A DNA stretch of 35,097 nucleotides from Synechococcus sp. CCY 9618 (GTDB lineage: Bacteria > Cyanobacteriota > Cyanobacteriia > PCC-6307 > Cyanobiaceae): assembly GCF_019038415.1 (NCBI RefSeq), contig NZ_JAFKRG010000036.1, positions 1 to 35,097 of the forward strand, in the 5' to 3' direction. Positions 23,672-32,652 of the stretch are shown here, piece after piece. Position 1 is the stretch's first letter. Every line of letters starts with the position of its first letter. A program made the position numbers and the translations under genes. The notes below the pieces were generated by a model. That model searched no databases. It saw nothing but the letters and a program-made list of their open reading frames with translations, and was not told the origin of the DNA.

Positions 23672-26020
23672 TCAGTTCTGGGGTTTGGCCAGAGGCAGCA
23701 GACATTTGTCAGAATCGCATCCGGCAGGGCCGGCTTCAACCATCTCGCCGCGGTCGTAGGTCTGGAGGGCTTCGAAGAAATCCCCACAGGTGCGACGTTG
23801 CTCCACTTCGGTCACCAGCGCGCGATAGGTGGCCTGGTCGATCGGTTCGAACGGAAGCCTGGGGAAGGTGGCATTGGCATCGAAGCGGGCCAGCAGGGCA
23901 GCGGAGATGTAGCCCTCGCCGTCTTCGATCGCCCGGTGAATGGCCTGGGCCAACGGTTCGATCTCGAGCTCGCGGAACTCCACCGTGGCCGAGGTGTTGT
24001 GGGCGGTGTAATGCCGCTGCACCTGCATGTAGAAGTCGAACTGGGCCAGGGCGGAGAAATTATTGATCTCCACCCGGTCAGCGCCGGGGAGGTTGGCCCA
24101 GCTCACCTCGGTGGGGATCTCCACCAGCCATTCAGTGCAGCGGGGATCGAAGGGATCATTCAGCAGCCGACCCTGCTCGTCCTTGTCGGACTGGGACGGC
24201 ACGATGGCGTAGCCATAGTCCATGCAGGCCAGCGCCACCGGATCGTTCTTGCGGAAGGTGATGCGACGGATGAAACGCTGGGCCTTGGGAGGATGCCAGC
24301 CCGGGCTGGCGCCGGTGAGCAGGCTCTTGGTGCCGGCAGGCTGCACGGTGGTGCAGCGGTTGGGCCGGCGAATGCCGTGGCGATCGCAGTAGTCCCACAC
24401 AGCCGTGTTGACACACTCCTTCCAGCGGGAGAGATAGGCGGCCTCTTCGGCCCGGAAGGCGCGCCCCTCTTCGGAGTCCGGACGGCCGGCCTCCCACCAC
24501 TGCAGCCAGGGGGTGCCGAAGGCATGGACAAAGAAGTCGAACAGGCCGGTGAAGCTCACGCCCACGATCGGATCCCAGGCCCGGCTCTGGCGGTAACGCT
24601 CCACCTCGAAGCGGTGGTTCAGCAGGCAGGCGACGGCCAGGCCACCGGCCCGGAAAGCATCCGCCTGGGCCTGATGGTCGGCCGGATCGATCCGGTTGAG
24701 GTGGATCTCGGCCAGGTTGCAGTGGAAGTCGGCACCGAGGATCTCGCCGCAGGGGTTGAGGCCATAGCGGCCGAGCCGGTGCTCCAGTTCGGCAGCGGTG
24801 ATCTCAGGGTGATGCAGCTGCAGCCAGCGGCCTGCTTCCTCCTTGCCCTGGTCGCAGTAGATGCCGATGAACTCGCTGCGCAGCTCCGGAGTGCTCAGCA
24901 GGTCGGCGTTGGAGCGGGCGATGGCCTCGGGCGCGAACTGAATGGCCCCCTCGCCGGACTGGAACTGCTTGGTGACCGCCTCCAGCACCACCTCGCGGCT
25001 GGGGCGCTGGTGAAAGACCCGCGTGTGGTTGGCCATCCGCAGCGCATCCCGCTCGGGATCGATGCTCCAGTTGCCCTGATCGTCCTGCTGCCAGAGGTTC
25101 TCCTTGGCCCCGGCGGCGGAGTCGTCATCGGCGGCGAACTGGCGCATGCCGGCACTGCGGCGGATGTTGCCCGCCACAATCGTGACAGCCGCCTCATCGA
25201 TCAGCAGGCAGCACTCCACCGAGGTGAGCTGGCGACCGCGAGCCTTGTTGAGGATCTGGGCGACGCGGCCGTAGAGATCCCTCAGCTTGACCGGGTTGGC
25301 CATGCCGCCGAAACCCTTGAGGGTTTCGCCCACCGGCCGCACGTCGGAGAGATCCACCGACACGTGCACCGGGCCATCGAAACGGTCATCGCTGCAGAGG
25401 TTGAGCAGCAGGCGGTAGCTCTCCACCCAGCCGTGGCGCGTGTCGCCGACGCGGACCGTGACCCTGTGGCCATCGATCCGGTGGGTGGTGGCCTGCTGGC
25501 GGGAGCCGATGGGCGTCACCCCGATGTCGGTGACCCCATCGATCACCAGGGTGTTGCGTACCGCCGGCAAGCGGGCGATCAGATGGGGCTCGATGATGGC
25601 GCCGGTACCACAGCCCATCATCGCCAGATCCATCATCAGGGCGAAGGCCTCCCAGTCCACCAGGTTGGTGGAGGTGCAGTTGTAGGCCCCGGAGAAGTTC
25701 TCGGGCTGCTCGATCCATTCGGTGCCGCCGATCCACAGCCAGCGGCCGGAGGGGAGGGCCAGCTGATGGCGCTGCATGCGCCGGATCAGCTCCACCTCGG
25801 CCGGGTCGAGGGAGCCCAGGCGCCGCAGGCCCTCCAGGTTGCGCTCCGCCACCTCGTTCCAGCTCTCCCGGCCGCCGGCGGGCGTCTTGCGGCTGTAGGT
25901 CCGGTAGAAGACCGGATTGGCCGCCGGGGCGGTGATCGGAAAATCGACCCCGGCGGCATCAGCGGCGGTGGGGGGCGTGGCCGGAGCCGGCGAGGCGGGT
26001 CGGGCGGCTGACAGGGTCAC
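23672..26020 (-). CDS. nrdJ: Adenosylcobalamin-dependent class II ribonucleotide reductase
   Basis: A 782-residue monomeric ribonucleoside-triphosphate reductase, which reduces NTPs to dNTPs using adenosylcobalamin to make the thiyl radical. Cys115 in SGAYNCTST is one redox cysteine and NPCGEILG (Cys424) is the radical-site block. The C-terminal CX4C (768 and 773, in CDSDKC) is the shuttle pair that re-reduces the active site. MMGCGTGAIIEPH and VQPAGTKSLLTG are further family blocks. The frame is open far upstream, but the added sequence is low-complexity shadow; the GTG at 26020 gives a family-sized protein. Class II enzymes serve as the main reductase in many picocyanobacteria, which makes growth depend on (pseudo)cobalamin. 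Convergent with siaD. Confidence 0.95.
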   Translation of the reverse strand: MTLSAARPASPAPATPPTAADAAGVDFPITAPAANPVFYRTYSRKTPAGGRESWNEVAERNLEGLRRLGSLDPAEVELIRRMQRHQLALPSGRWLWIGGTEWIEQPENFSGAYNCTSTNLVDWEAFALMMDLAMMGCGTGAIIEPHLIARLPAVRNTLVIDGVTDIGVTPIGSRQQATTHRIDGHRVTVRVGDTRHGWVESYRLLLNLCSDDRFDGPVHVSVDLSDVRPVGETLKGFGGMANPVKLRDLYGRVAQILNKARGRQLTSVECCLLIDEAAVTIVAGNIRRSAGMRQFAADDDSAAGAKENLWQQDDQGNWSIDPERDALRMANHTRVFHQRPSREVVLEAVTKQFQSGEGAIQFAPEAIARSNADLLSTPELRSEFIGIYCDQGKEEAGRWLQLHHPEITAAELEHRLGRYGLNPCGEILGADFHCNLAEIHLNRIDPADHQAQADAFRAGGLAVACLLNHRFEVERYRQSRAWDPIVGVSFTGLFDFFVHAFGTPWLQWWEAGRPDSEEGRAFRAEEAAYLSRWKECVNTAVWDYCDRHGIRRPNRCTTVQPAGTKSLLTGASPGWHPPKAQRFIRRITFRKNDPVALACMDYGYAIVPSQSDKDEQGRLLNDPFDPRCTEWLVEIPTEVSWANLPGADRVEINNFSALAQFDFYMQVQRHYTAHNTSATVEFRELEIEPLAQAIHRAIEDGEGYISAALLARFDANATFPRLPFEPIDQATYRALVTEVEQRRTCGDFFEALQTYDRGEMVEAGPAGCDSDKCLLPLAKPQN

Positions 26021-26169
26021 GGGTGGATAGGCCGAGCGTGGTCGAAACCATAACGCCACTGGTGGGGTCCGCAACGGGGTTCGGGCACCAGCCACGGTGG
26101 ATTGGGCAGAATCGCCGCAGTGGAACGGGAAACCCGGCGCAATCCGGGGAAAGACAACAGGCTGACTGG
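26021..26169. promoter_or_regulatory. Divergent upstream region of nrdJ and a methyltransferase gene
   Basis: 149 bp between two divergent starts, expected to hold both promoters. On the plus strand it contains GGGAAACCCGGCGC followed by AATCCGGGG, which resembles the P5/L5 part of a cobalamin riboswitch, but the rest of that core was not found. No confident promoter box is visible. Confidence 0.4.
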
Positions 26170-26850
26170 ATGGAGCGTCGCTGCGAGCCCGAACTGATGG
26201 AGGACGCCGCCCAGGCGCAGGCCTACGCGGAGGCCGACTTCTCCCGGACCGACCGGCAGGTGATCGCGGCGATCGTGGATCTGCTGGGTCACGAAGCGGC
26301 CGGGAGTGGTGAAGGCCTGCGGTTCGTGGATCTGGGCTGCGGACCCGGCAACATCGCTCTGCTGCTGGCGGGCCGATGGCCCGGGGCCGAGGTGCTCGGG
26401 CTGGATGGCTCCAGCGCCATGCTGGCAATTGCCGAGAAACGACGGCTCGCCGCCCCCCTCACCCTGGCGAGGCTTCGGTTCCGGCAGGTGGTGCTGCCCT
26501 GTGGGTCGCTGCCGGCGGGGGCCTTCACGGTGGTCGTCAGCAACAGCCTGCTGCACCATCTCCATGATCCCCAGGTGCTCTGGGCCGGCCTGCGCCAGCT
26601 GGCAGCCCCGGCGGCCTGGATCTACATCAAGGATCTGCGCCGTCCGGCCAGCCGGGAAGCCCTCGAGGCCCTGGTGGCTCGCCATGCCGCCGGCGCCCCG
26701 CCGGTGCTGCGTCACGATTTCGCCCACTCCCTGGAGGCCGCCTTCTCTGCCGGTGAGGTGGCCGAGCAGCTCAGGACGGCCGGGCTCGACGGACTGCGGC
26801 TGCGGGAGCTGGACGATCGCTATCTGGAGGTGGCCGGCCGGCTGGGCTGA
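26170..26850 (+). CDS. Class I SAM-dependent methyltransferase
   Basis: A 226-residue soluble methyltransferase. DLGCGPGN (54-61) is motif I for SAM binding, EVLGLDGSSAML holds the acidic residue for the SAM ribose, and VVSNSLLHHLHDP is the post-II block common in the Methyltransf_11/25 group. The acceptor substrate is unknown. The ATG at 26170 is used because the 49 residues in the open frame before it are low-quality sequence; AGG eight bases upstream is a weak ribosome site. It is divergent from nrdJ, which may only reflect a shared promoter region. The substrate (small molecule, quinone or protein) cannot be told from the motifs. Confidence 0.82.
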   Translation: MERRCEPELMEDAAQAQAYAEADFSRTDRQVIAAIVDLLGHEAAGSGEGLRFVDLGCGPGNIALLLAGRWPGAEVLGLDGSSAMLAIAEKRRLAAPLTLARLRFRQVVLPCGSLPAGAFTVVVSNSLLHHLHDPQVLWAGLRQLAAPAAWIYIKDLRRPASREALEALVARHAAGAPPVLRHDFAHSLEAAFSAGEVAEQLRTAGLDGLRLRELDDRYLEVAGRLG

Positions 26851-26921
26851 GTTCCGCCCCCGACAGATCCCGACCGGGGCGCAGGGCACCTAGAACATCA
26901 GCACAGGAGGGCGACGCCGCC

Positions 26922-27677
26922 ATGGTCCTGCTGCGGAGAAGGGCAAGGGAACGCTGGCGTGCACTGGCGCTCGTCACTGCCCTGCTGGCGCCCCTGGCGG
27001 AGCTGACGAACGCCCGGGCAGGAGGTGTCCTGGTGCCACCCCGTTGGGTGCAACGCTCCCCCACCAGCTCCGGGTCCCTGCGGGCCAGCTGGGAGGCCCT
27101 GCTGTTCGCCCAGCTGGAGGAGGGCGATCGGCGCTGGTTGCCCCGGGCCCAGCGCCTGCCCGATGGCCGCACCCGCTACAGCTACAGGCGCCGCCAGGGG
27201 GAACCGCCGCTCACCCTCCCCCAGATCCAGGAACTGATCAGAAATCCGCCACGGTTCACCGCGGAGCGACGGGCCATCACCGCGCTGCTGGAGCGGTTGC
27301 GGATCCTCGGGGTGCAAGTCGACCTCAAGCCTGCGGGACGCCCCAGCGCCGCCGGGGAATGGGATCCGGCCAGGGCCACGGTGAGGATCCGACCGGATGT
27401 GGCCGCACTGGGCAGCAGGGATTTCGCCCGGGTGCTCAACCATGAGGCGATCCACGTGGCCCAGAGCTGCCGGGGTGGTGGGGTGCGGCGCAACCCGGTC
27501 CCCCTGGGACTCTCCCGACGCCTCACGACAGAGAACGCCGCGTTGCTGGCCCAGCCCCCTTACCAGCGGATCCCCGCCCGTGCCCGCCAGCTGGAGGAAG
27601 AGGCCTTCGCCCATCAGGACGACCTGTCCATGGGCCTCACCCTGCTGGCGCGGCTGTGTCGGCCAGCCGCGACCTGA
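26922..27677 (+). CDS. Secreted HEXXH putative metallopeptidase
   Basis: A 251-residue protein with an N-terminal signal peptide (basic RRRARERWR then a hydrophobic run to about residue 33, ending in ARA). The mature part has LNHEAIHVAQSC with HEAIH at 174-178, the zincin HExxH motif. A conserved acidic block EEEAFAHQ (from 225) could give the third zinc ligand, as in gluzincins. I know no named family for it; similar cyanobacterial proteins exist as hypotheticals. It is probably periplasmic or exported. AGGAGG at 26905-26910 is a strong ribosome site, 11 bases before the ATG. Catalytic activity is inferred from the motif alone. Confidence 0.75.
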   Translation: MVLLRRRARERWRALALVTALLAPLAELTNARAGGVLVPPRWVQRSPTSSGSLRASWEALLFAQLEEGDRRWLPRAQRLPDGRTRYSYRRRQGEPPLTLPQIQELIRNPPRFTAERRAITALLERLRILGVQVDLKPAGRPSAAGEWDPARATVRIRPDVAALGSRDFARVLNHEAIHVAQSCRGGGVRRNPVPLGLSRRLTTENAALLAQPPYQRIPARARQLEEEAFAHQDDLSMGLTLLARLCRPAAT

Positions 27678-27710
27678 AGCCCCTGGCCCAGCCCCGGCAC
27701 CGGCGGCTGC

Positions 27711-27727
27711 CCAGCCTGGCAGGCTGG
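27711..27727. repeat. Perfect 8-1-8 palindrome just before prfC
   Basis: CCAGCCTG (27711-27718) and CAGGCTGG (27720-27727) are exact reverse complements around a single G. It ends four bases before the prfC ATG. As RNA, a hairpin here would cover the ribosome-binding area. It may equally mark the end of the upstream gene's transcript. Confidence 0.5.
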
Positions 27728-27731
27728 ATCG

Positions 27732-29378
27732 ATGGTCAGCAGCCCAACCCCGTCTCCGGATCCCGGAAGCATCGCCCTTGCCGAGGCGGTGAGCCGGCGC
27801 CGCAACTTCGCCATCATTTCCCACCCGGACGCGGGCAAGACCACCCTCACCGAGAAGCTGCTGCTCTACGGCGGCGCGATTCAGCAGGCGGGAGCGGTGA
27901 AGGCCAAGGGGGAGCAGCGCAAGGTCACCTCCGACTGGATGGAGCTGGAGAAGCAGCGGGGCATCTCGATCACCTCCACCGTGCTCCAGTTCGACTACGA
28001 CGGCACCACGGTCAACCTGCTGGACACCCCCGGCCACCAGGACTTCTCGGAGGACACCTACCGCACCCTGGCCGCCGCCGACAACGCCGTGATGCTGGTG
28101 GACGCGGCCAAGGGCCTGGAACCCCAGACGCGAAAACTGTTCGAGGTCTGCCGGATGCGGCGGATCCCGATCTTCACCTTCATCAACAAGATGGACCGAC
28201 CGGGGCGGGACCCCCTGGAGCTGATCGACGAGATCGAGCAGGAGCTCGGGCTGACCTGCTGGCCCGTCAACTGGCCGATCGGCAGCGGCGATCGGTTCCG
28301 CGGCGTGATCGACCGGCGCTCCCAGGATCTGCTGCTGTTCGAGCGTGCCGAGCGGGGCCGCCAGAGCCTGGAGCGGCGACTGGAGCCCGGGGATCCGGCA
28401 CGCCACGAGCTGGTGGAGCCCGAACTTCTGGAGCAGGCCAGCGAGGAACTGGAGCTGCTCGATGGCGCCGGTGCCGAACTGGATCTGGAGCGGGTGCATG
28501 CCGGCGAGCTGAGTCCGGTCTTCTTCGGATCGGCGATGACCAACTTCGGTGTCCGTCCTTTTCTGGATGCCTTTCTCGGGTTGGCCCAGCGACCGGTGGC
28601 CCGGGAGAGCGACCAGGGGCCGGTGGATCCGCTGCGGCCGGAGTTCAGCGGCTTCGTGTTCAAGCTGCAGGCCAACATGGACCCCCGCCACCGGGACCGG
28701 GTGGCCTTCGTGCGGGTCTGCAGCGGCCGGTTCGAGAAGGACATGAGTGTGCGCCACGCCCGCAGCGGCCGCACCATCCGCCTGTCCCGCCCCCAGAAAC
28801 TCTTCGGCCAGGACCGGGAGGTGGTGGAGGACGCCTACCCGGGCGATGTGATCGGTCTCAACAACCCCGGCATGTTCTCCATCGGCGACACCCTCTACAC
28901 CGGTGCCCGGGTGGAATACGAGGGCATTCCCTGCTTCAGCCCCGAGATCTTCGCCTGGCTGCGCAATCCCAACCCGTCGGCCTTCAAGAGTTTCCGTAAA
29001 GGAGTGAACGAGCTGCGCGAGGAGGGGGCCGTGCAGGTGCTCTACGACACCGATCCCAGCAAGCGGGATCCGATCCTGGCGGCGGTGGGCCAGCTGCAGC
29101 TGGAGGTGGTGCAGTACCGGCTGGAGAACGAATACGGCGTCACCAGTCGTCTGGAACCGCTTGAGTTCAGTGTCGCCCGCTGGGTGAGCGGCGGTTGGCC
29201 CGCCCTGGAGAGCGTGGGGCGCCTGTTCAACTGCAAGACAGTGCGGGATGCCTGGGACCGGCCGGTGCTGCTGTTCCGCAACGACTGGAACCTGCACCAG
29301 CTCCAGGAGGACCATCCCGACCTGGAGCTGCACGGAGTCGCCCCGGTGGTGAGCGGGGTGGAGCCGATCGCCCTCTGA
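27732..29378 (+). CDS. prfC: Peptide chain release factor 3
   Basis: A 548-residue translational GTPase. [16 protein letters not shown] is the P-loop (G1), RGISIT lies in switch I, DTPGHQDF is G3, and [10 protein letters not shown] is G4. The ~270 C-terminal residues make up domains II and III typical of RF3, with [17 protein letters not shown] in the last part. RF3 recycles RF1/RF2 from the ribosome after peptide release. The [22 protein letters not shown] stretch (given here only as a family marker, about residues 33-54) separates RF3 from EF-G. It is slightly longer than the E. coli enzyme because of the N-terminus and an insertion around residue 200-220. The ATG at 27732 has no clear ribosome site. 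Confidence 0.95.
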   Translation: MVSSPTPSPDPGSIALAEAVSRRRNFAIISHPDAGKTTLTEKLLLYGGAIQQAGAVKAKGEQRKVTSDWMELEKQRGISITSTVLQFDYDGTTVNLLDTPGHQDFSEDTYRTLAAADNAVMLVDAAKGLEPQTRKLFEVCRMRRIPIFTFINKMDRPGRDPLELIDEIEQELGLTCWPVNWPIGSGDRFRGVIDRRSQDLLLFERAERGRQSLERRLEPGDPARHELVEPELLEQASEELELLDGAGAELDLERVHAGELSPVFFGSAMTNFGVRPFLDAFLGLAQRPVARESDQGPVDPLRPEFSGFVFKLQANMDPRHRDRVAFVRVCSGRFEKDMSVRHARSGRTIRLSRPQKLFGQDREVVEDAYPGDVIGLNNPGMFSIGDTLYTGARVEYEGIPCFSPEIFAWLRNPNPSAFKSFRKGVNELREEGAVQVLYDTDPSKRDPILAAVGQLQLEVVQYRLENEYGVTSRLEPLEFSVARWVSGGWPALESVGRLFNCKTVRDAWDRPVLLFRNDWNLHQLQEDHPDLELHGVAPVVSGVEPIAL

Positions 29379-29456
29379 GCCGGTAGGGAGATCCAGCACT
29401 CGCATCAGTGCAGAGGAGCCGGCAGAATGAAGCAACAATTTGTCATGCCGTAACGG

Positions 29457-29708
29457 ATGGTCACTGCGATGCCTCGATCCGTGACACCTTTCGTCCTCTG
29501 GCTTGTCCGCCCCCGCAGCGACGGAGGCCGTGATTACGTGACCTTCCAGCCCTCCCAAGGGGTGGTGGAAATGCGGGAGGGCAGTCACCTGCCTCCCCAG
29601 ATGCCCCTCCTGAAGCGCCGCTGCTGTCTGGCCATCGAGGAAGCCGAAGCCTGCCGCCGCCGTCTGCAACAGGAAGCCGGATATCAACGCAGTGAACCGC
29701 TTTTCTAG
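29457..29708 (+). CDS. Small DUF1651-like protein
   Basis: An 83-residue protein with a central PPQMPLLKRRCCLAIEEA and a C-terminal GYQRSEPLF. The order (hydrophobic start, acidic middle, PLLKxR, helical stretch, Gly-aromatic end) resembles DUF1651, a small family found almost only in marine Synechococcus, Prochlorococcus and Cyanobium. Function is unknown. A second ATG at 29469 is possible. It lies alone between prfC and the CPP1-like gene. The DUF1651 match is by pattern and is not certain. Confidence 0.6.
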   Translation: MVTAMPRSVTPFVLWLVRPRSDGGRDYVTFQPSQGVVEMREGSHLPPQMPLLKRRCCLAIEEAEACRRRLQQEAGYQRSEPLF

Positions 29709-29732
29709 CCCTGGCTCGATACGCTCAGTGGT

Positions 29733-30419
29733 ATGAATCAAGGATCCGACCAGCCCCATCCGGCCGCTGACTCCTCCGATCCGTACCAGCGGCTCGGGAT
29801 ACCCCCCGATGCCTCCTTCGACACGGTGCAGGAGGCCAAGCGTGCCCTGCTCGAGGAGGTGGGAGATGACCCCATGGCCCGTTCCCGTATCGAGGCGGCC
29901 TACGACGCCGTGTTGATGGACCGGCTCAAGGAACGTCAGCAGGGCCGGGTCAGCAGCGCCGCCCGCACCGCCTCCCAGCGGGAACAGGCCACCCCGCCCC
30001 CCAGCCGTCCGGCCCTTTCGGCATTGCCGAGTCTGCCCCAGTTGCCCCCTTCAAGGCTTCCCCGGCCGAACCTCTCCCTGCCGCGCCTGCAGCTGGCCAC
30101 GGGACGCGAGCTCTGGTTTCCTCTGGCCGCCGACGGGGCCCTGCTCCTGCTCCTCTTCCTGGTGCCGGGAGCTGCCCCCGAACTGCTGGCGGCCCTGGCC
30201 ACGGGAGTCACGCTGCTGAATCTGCAGCGGCGCAGCGGGCGATTCCTGGCTTCGGTGGGCTGGTGCTTCGCCCTGCTCTGCGGGGGTCTGGTGATCGGGG
30301 GCCTGCTGGTGAGCGGGCTGGGCGCTTCCCTCCCCGCCGGTCTGCCCATCTCCCCCCTCCAGATCCAGAGCCTTCCCGCCATCCTGCTGCTGCTCCTCGG
30401 AGCTCTGCTGATCGACTGA
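29733..30419 (+). CDS. CPP1-like J-domain membrane protein (DUF3353)
   Basis: A 228-residue protein. Residues about 15-68 (SDPYQRLGIPPDASFDTVQEA...ARSRIEAAYDAVLMDRL) form a J-like domain without an HPD motif. A Pro/Ser-rich linker follows, then three or four hydrophobic helices in the last 100 residues. This is the layout of the CPP1-like family, named for the plant chaperone-like protein of protochlorophyllide oxidoreductase, which stabilises POR at the plastid membrane. A role in chlorophyll-related protein handling is inferred by homology. The lack of HPD implies it does not stimulate Hsp70 in the usual way. It is convergent with hslO. Confidence 0.85.
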   Translation: MNQGSDQPHPAADSSDPYQRLGIPPDASFDTVQEAKRALLEEVGDDPMARSRIEAAYDAVLMDRLKERQQGRVSSAARTASQREQATPPPSRPALSALPSLPQLPPSRLPRPNLSLPRLQLATGRELWFPLAADGALLLLLFLVPGAAPELLAALATGVTLLNLQRRSGRFLASVGWCFALLCGGLVIGGLLVSGLGASLPAGLPISPLQIQSLPAILLLLLGALLID

Positions 30420-30464
30420 TCCCCCCCTGGTTCAGGCGCTCGAGCCGAAGGCGAGATGGGACTC

Positions 30465-31379
30465 TCAGGCCACGGCGAGCTCGTCGATCAGCTCCTGCAA
30501 TTCACCAGCCCCAACCCGGTAGATCTCATTGCAGAAGTGGCAGGTCAGTTCCGCTTGGCCGTCCTCGCTGAGCATGGCCCCGAGTTCGTCGCGTCCGAGC
30601 AATTTCAGGGCGCTGACGCTGCGATCCCGGCTGCAGGGGCAGTGGAACTGCACCGGCTGCTCGACCATCCCATCCCCCAGGGGGCGGGCGTCCAGGTCTG
30701 GAAAGATGTCCTCGAGAAGGGCATGGAGATTCAGGGCGTTGGCGGCCAGACGCTCACTGAACCCGGTGATCTCCCGGCAACGCTCCTCGAGCAGGGCCAC
30801 CAGGGCAGGTTCCCGCGCCGCCCTGGGCAGCACCTGCACCAGCACCCCTCCGGAACAACGCACGCCGGAACGGTCGAGGGTCTCCCCCACGAACAGGGCC
30901 GAGGGGGTCTGCTCGGAGTGGAGCAGATAGGAGGCCACGTCCTCCCCGATCCCGCCGCTCACCAGCTCCACCGTGCTGCTGAAGGGTTCGCCCTGGCCCC
31001 GGTCCCGCACCACGTGCAGATATCCGGTGCCGGTGGCGCGACGGAAGTCGAACTGGTGGCCGCCCGCCGCATCGGTCACCAGATCGAGCTCCAGGCCTGG
31101 CCGGCCCACATAGCCGCGCACCGTCCCGTCACGACCCGCGTCGACCATCAGGCCCCGCAGGGGACCATCGGACTGGATGCGCAGGTTGACCCGTCCATGG
31201 GCCACCTTCATGGAGCTGGCCAGCAGCAGCCCGGCGGTCATGGCCCGACCGAGCAGGGCGGTGGTGAGGAAGGAGAGCCCATGGCGGCGCCGGGCGCAGT
31301 CGCTGGCGTCGGTGGTGGTGACCGCCACCAGGCGGATGCCGCCTCCGGCGCCGGTGGCCCTCAACATCCGATCCCCCAT
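30465..31379 (-). CDS. hslO: Redox-regulated chaperone Hsp33
   Basis: A 304-residue Hsp33. The N-terminus [17 protein letters not shown] matches cyanobacterial family members. The C-terminal zinc centre has Cys247-X-Cys249 and Cys280-X2-Cys283, the four ligands that form disulfides on oxidation and turn on holdase activity. The protein acts in the cytosol against oxidative unfolding. The frame is open to a GTG at 31415 with an ATG in between, but Met at 31379 has GGGGGG about eight bases upstream and the family N-terminus. The gene is 74 bp downstream of the ABC ATPase on the same strand, probably a loose operon. Confidence 0.95.
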   Translation of the reverse strand: MGDRMLRATGAGGGIRLVAVTTTDASDCARRRHGLSFLTTALLGRAMTAGLLLASSMKVAHGRVNLRIQSDGPLRGLMVDAGRDGTVRGYVGRPGLELDLVTDAAGGHQFDFRRATGTGYLHVVRDRGQGEPFSSTVELVSGGIGEDVASYLLHSEQTPSALFVGETLDRSGVRCSGGVLVQVLPRAAREPALVALLEERCREITGFSERLAANALNLHALLEDIFPDLDARPLGDGMVEQPVQFHCPCSRDRSVSALKLLGRDELGAMLSEDGQAELTCHFCNEIYRVGAGELQELIDELAVA

Positions 31380-31453
31380 CAGTCGCCCCCCATCTGGGCT
31401 CATCGTAAGGAGCACGACCTGGGGGGCCTGGGGCTCAGCCGATCAGGACGACC

Positions 31454-32107
31454 TCAGAGCTGGGCGGCGGACGACAGGGTCTGCAGCGGACGCAGGGCCC
31501 CCTGCTCCAGGCGCCAGCCCCGCTCGATCACACCGCGGAACAGTTCGGGCTCATGGGTGACCACCAGCAGGGCCCGCTCGCGGGCCAGCTCTCCCAGCAG
31601 CTGAAGGATCTCCTCCCGCACGGTCCAGTCGAGGCCGGCGGTGGGTTCATCCAGCAGCAGCACCCGGGCGTCCCGCACCAGCTGCACCGCCAGGGCCAGG
31701 CGCCGCTGCTGGCCGCCGCTGAGCCGCTCGGGGGCCTGCTGCAGGGAGACGGCGCCGAGACCCACCTGCTCCAGCACAGCCTCTGCCGTCTCGGCCTTCA
31801 GACGTCGCTGTCCCAGCTTCAGCTCCTGGCCGACGGTCAACCCGAGGAAATGGCGTTCGGGGAACTGGAACACCAGCCCGCAGAGCCAGCGGCGCTGGCG
31901 GCTGCTGAGCGCGTCCCCGTTCCAGAGGATGCGGCCGCCGTCGGGCTCGGCCAGGCCGCAGAGCACCTCCAGCAGGGTGGTCTTGCCGCTGCCGCTGCGG
32001 CCGGCCACCAGGGCGGGGTCCCCCACCGGAAGCTGCAGGGTCACGTCGCGCAGCACAGGCGTGGCCGCCGTGGCGGGGTGGTAGCGCAGACCGGTCACGT
32101 CGAGCAT
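31454..32107 (-). CDS. ABC transporter ATPase, CbiO/EcfA-like
   Basis: A 217-residue ABC ATPase. Walker A is GRSGSGKT (36-43), the Q-loop is VFQFPERHFL, the signature is LSGGQQRRLALA, and Walker B is LLLDEPTAGLD. The QFPE(R)xFL Q-loop is typical of energy-coupling-factor ATPases (CbiO/EcfA) for vitamins and metals. No T-component or S-component gene is adjacent, so the partners must lie elsewhere and the substrate is open. It starts with ATG at 32107 and is divergent from the DUF3531 gene across about 95 bp. Confidence 0.9.
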   Translation of the reverse strand: MLDVTGLRYHPATAATPVLRDVTLQLPVGDPALVAGRSGSGKTTLLEVLCGLAEPDGGRILWNGDALSSRQRRWLCGLVFQFPERHFLGLTVGQELKLGQRRLKAETAEAVLEQVGLGAVSLQQAPERLSGGQQRRLALAVQLVRDARVLLLDEPTAGLDWTVREEILQLLGELARERALLVVTHEPELFRGVIERGWRLEQGALRPLQTLSSAAQL

Positions 32108-32202
32108 CTCCCCAGCATGGGCCCCCGGACGGCGGCGGCAGGCACGGCGGCGCCGGAGCGTGTTGGATGGGGGGGACAGGCCCGCGTGGTTTCCCTATCT
32201 CC

Positions 32203-32652
32203 ATGGACGTCCGATTTCGCGAAGTGGATCCGTTCAACTGCTGGATCTGGCTGCGCTTCGCCGACCAGCCCGGCAATGCCGAGCAGGGCTATGTGGAAAC
32301 GGCCTTCGACAGCTGGTTCTTCCTGGGCAAGCTGGGGGCCTTCAACGCCGAGAACCTCCAGACCCACGAAGGGGGCGTCGACCTCGGCTGGCTCGCCTAC
32401 GACACCGAAGCAGCTGAAAGCTCCCTGCCCGCCCTGATGCACAACATGGGGCCGATGGAGTACCAGGACGACTGGGCCCGCTGCTGGGTGGATCTGGGCA
32501 CCAGCGACGCCCTGGCCCTCGACGTGCTCATCAACGCCCTGCGCCAGCTCGACAACGACGTGCTCGAGATCACCGAGCTGGTCATCGGCGGCCTCAACGA
32601 GGACTGGCCGATCGAGGAGGAACCCGACAGCCCGTTCTCCCTGGATTCATGA
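32203..32652 (+). CDS. DUF3531 family protein
   Basis: A 149-residue soluble acidic protein starting MDVRFREVDPFNCWIWLRF, with ETAFDSWFFLGKLGAFN and a C-terminal acidic stretch (NEDWPIEEEPDSPF). This matches DUF3531, conserved in cyanobacteria and plastids, function unknown. The frame opens at 32167 but the ATG at 32203 gives the family N-terminus. Its TGA overlaps the rsmE ATG by four bases (ATGA), which couples translation to a 16S rRNA methyltransferase and hints at a ribosome- or RNA-related setting. Confidence 0.88.
   Translation: MDVRFREVDPFNCWIWLRFADQPGNAEQGYVETAFDSWFFLGKLGAFNAENLQTHEGGVDLGWLAYDTEAAESSLPALMHNMGPMEYQDDWARCWVDLGTSDALALDVLINALRQLDNDVLEITELVIGGLNEDWPIEEEPDSPFSLDS

Noticed and set aside
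26130-26160. Cobalamin-riboswitch-like GGGAA...CCGG...AATCCGG pattern near nrdJ
   Set aside because: Only the P5/L5-like part matches. The other core blocks and the B12 box are absent, and it reads towards the methyltransferase gene, not nrdJ.
29380-29430. Possible terminator after prfC (GCACT/AGTGC and GCCGG/CCGGC arms)
   Set aside because: The stems are only five base pairs, with mismatched joints and no T-tract.
26898-29759. Very long antisense open frame opposite the metallopeptidase and prfC genes
   Set aside because: It is low-complexity, rich in His, Gln, Gly and Pro, and mirrors strong known genes. Long antisense frames are expected at this GC content; similar ones opposite the helicase, SpeE-like and nrdJ genes were rejected for the same reason.
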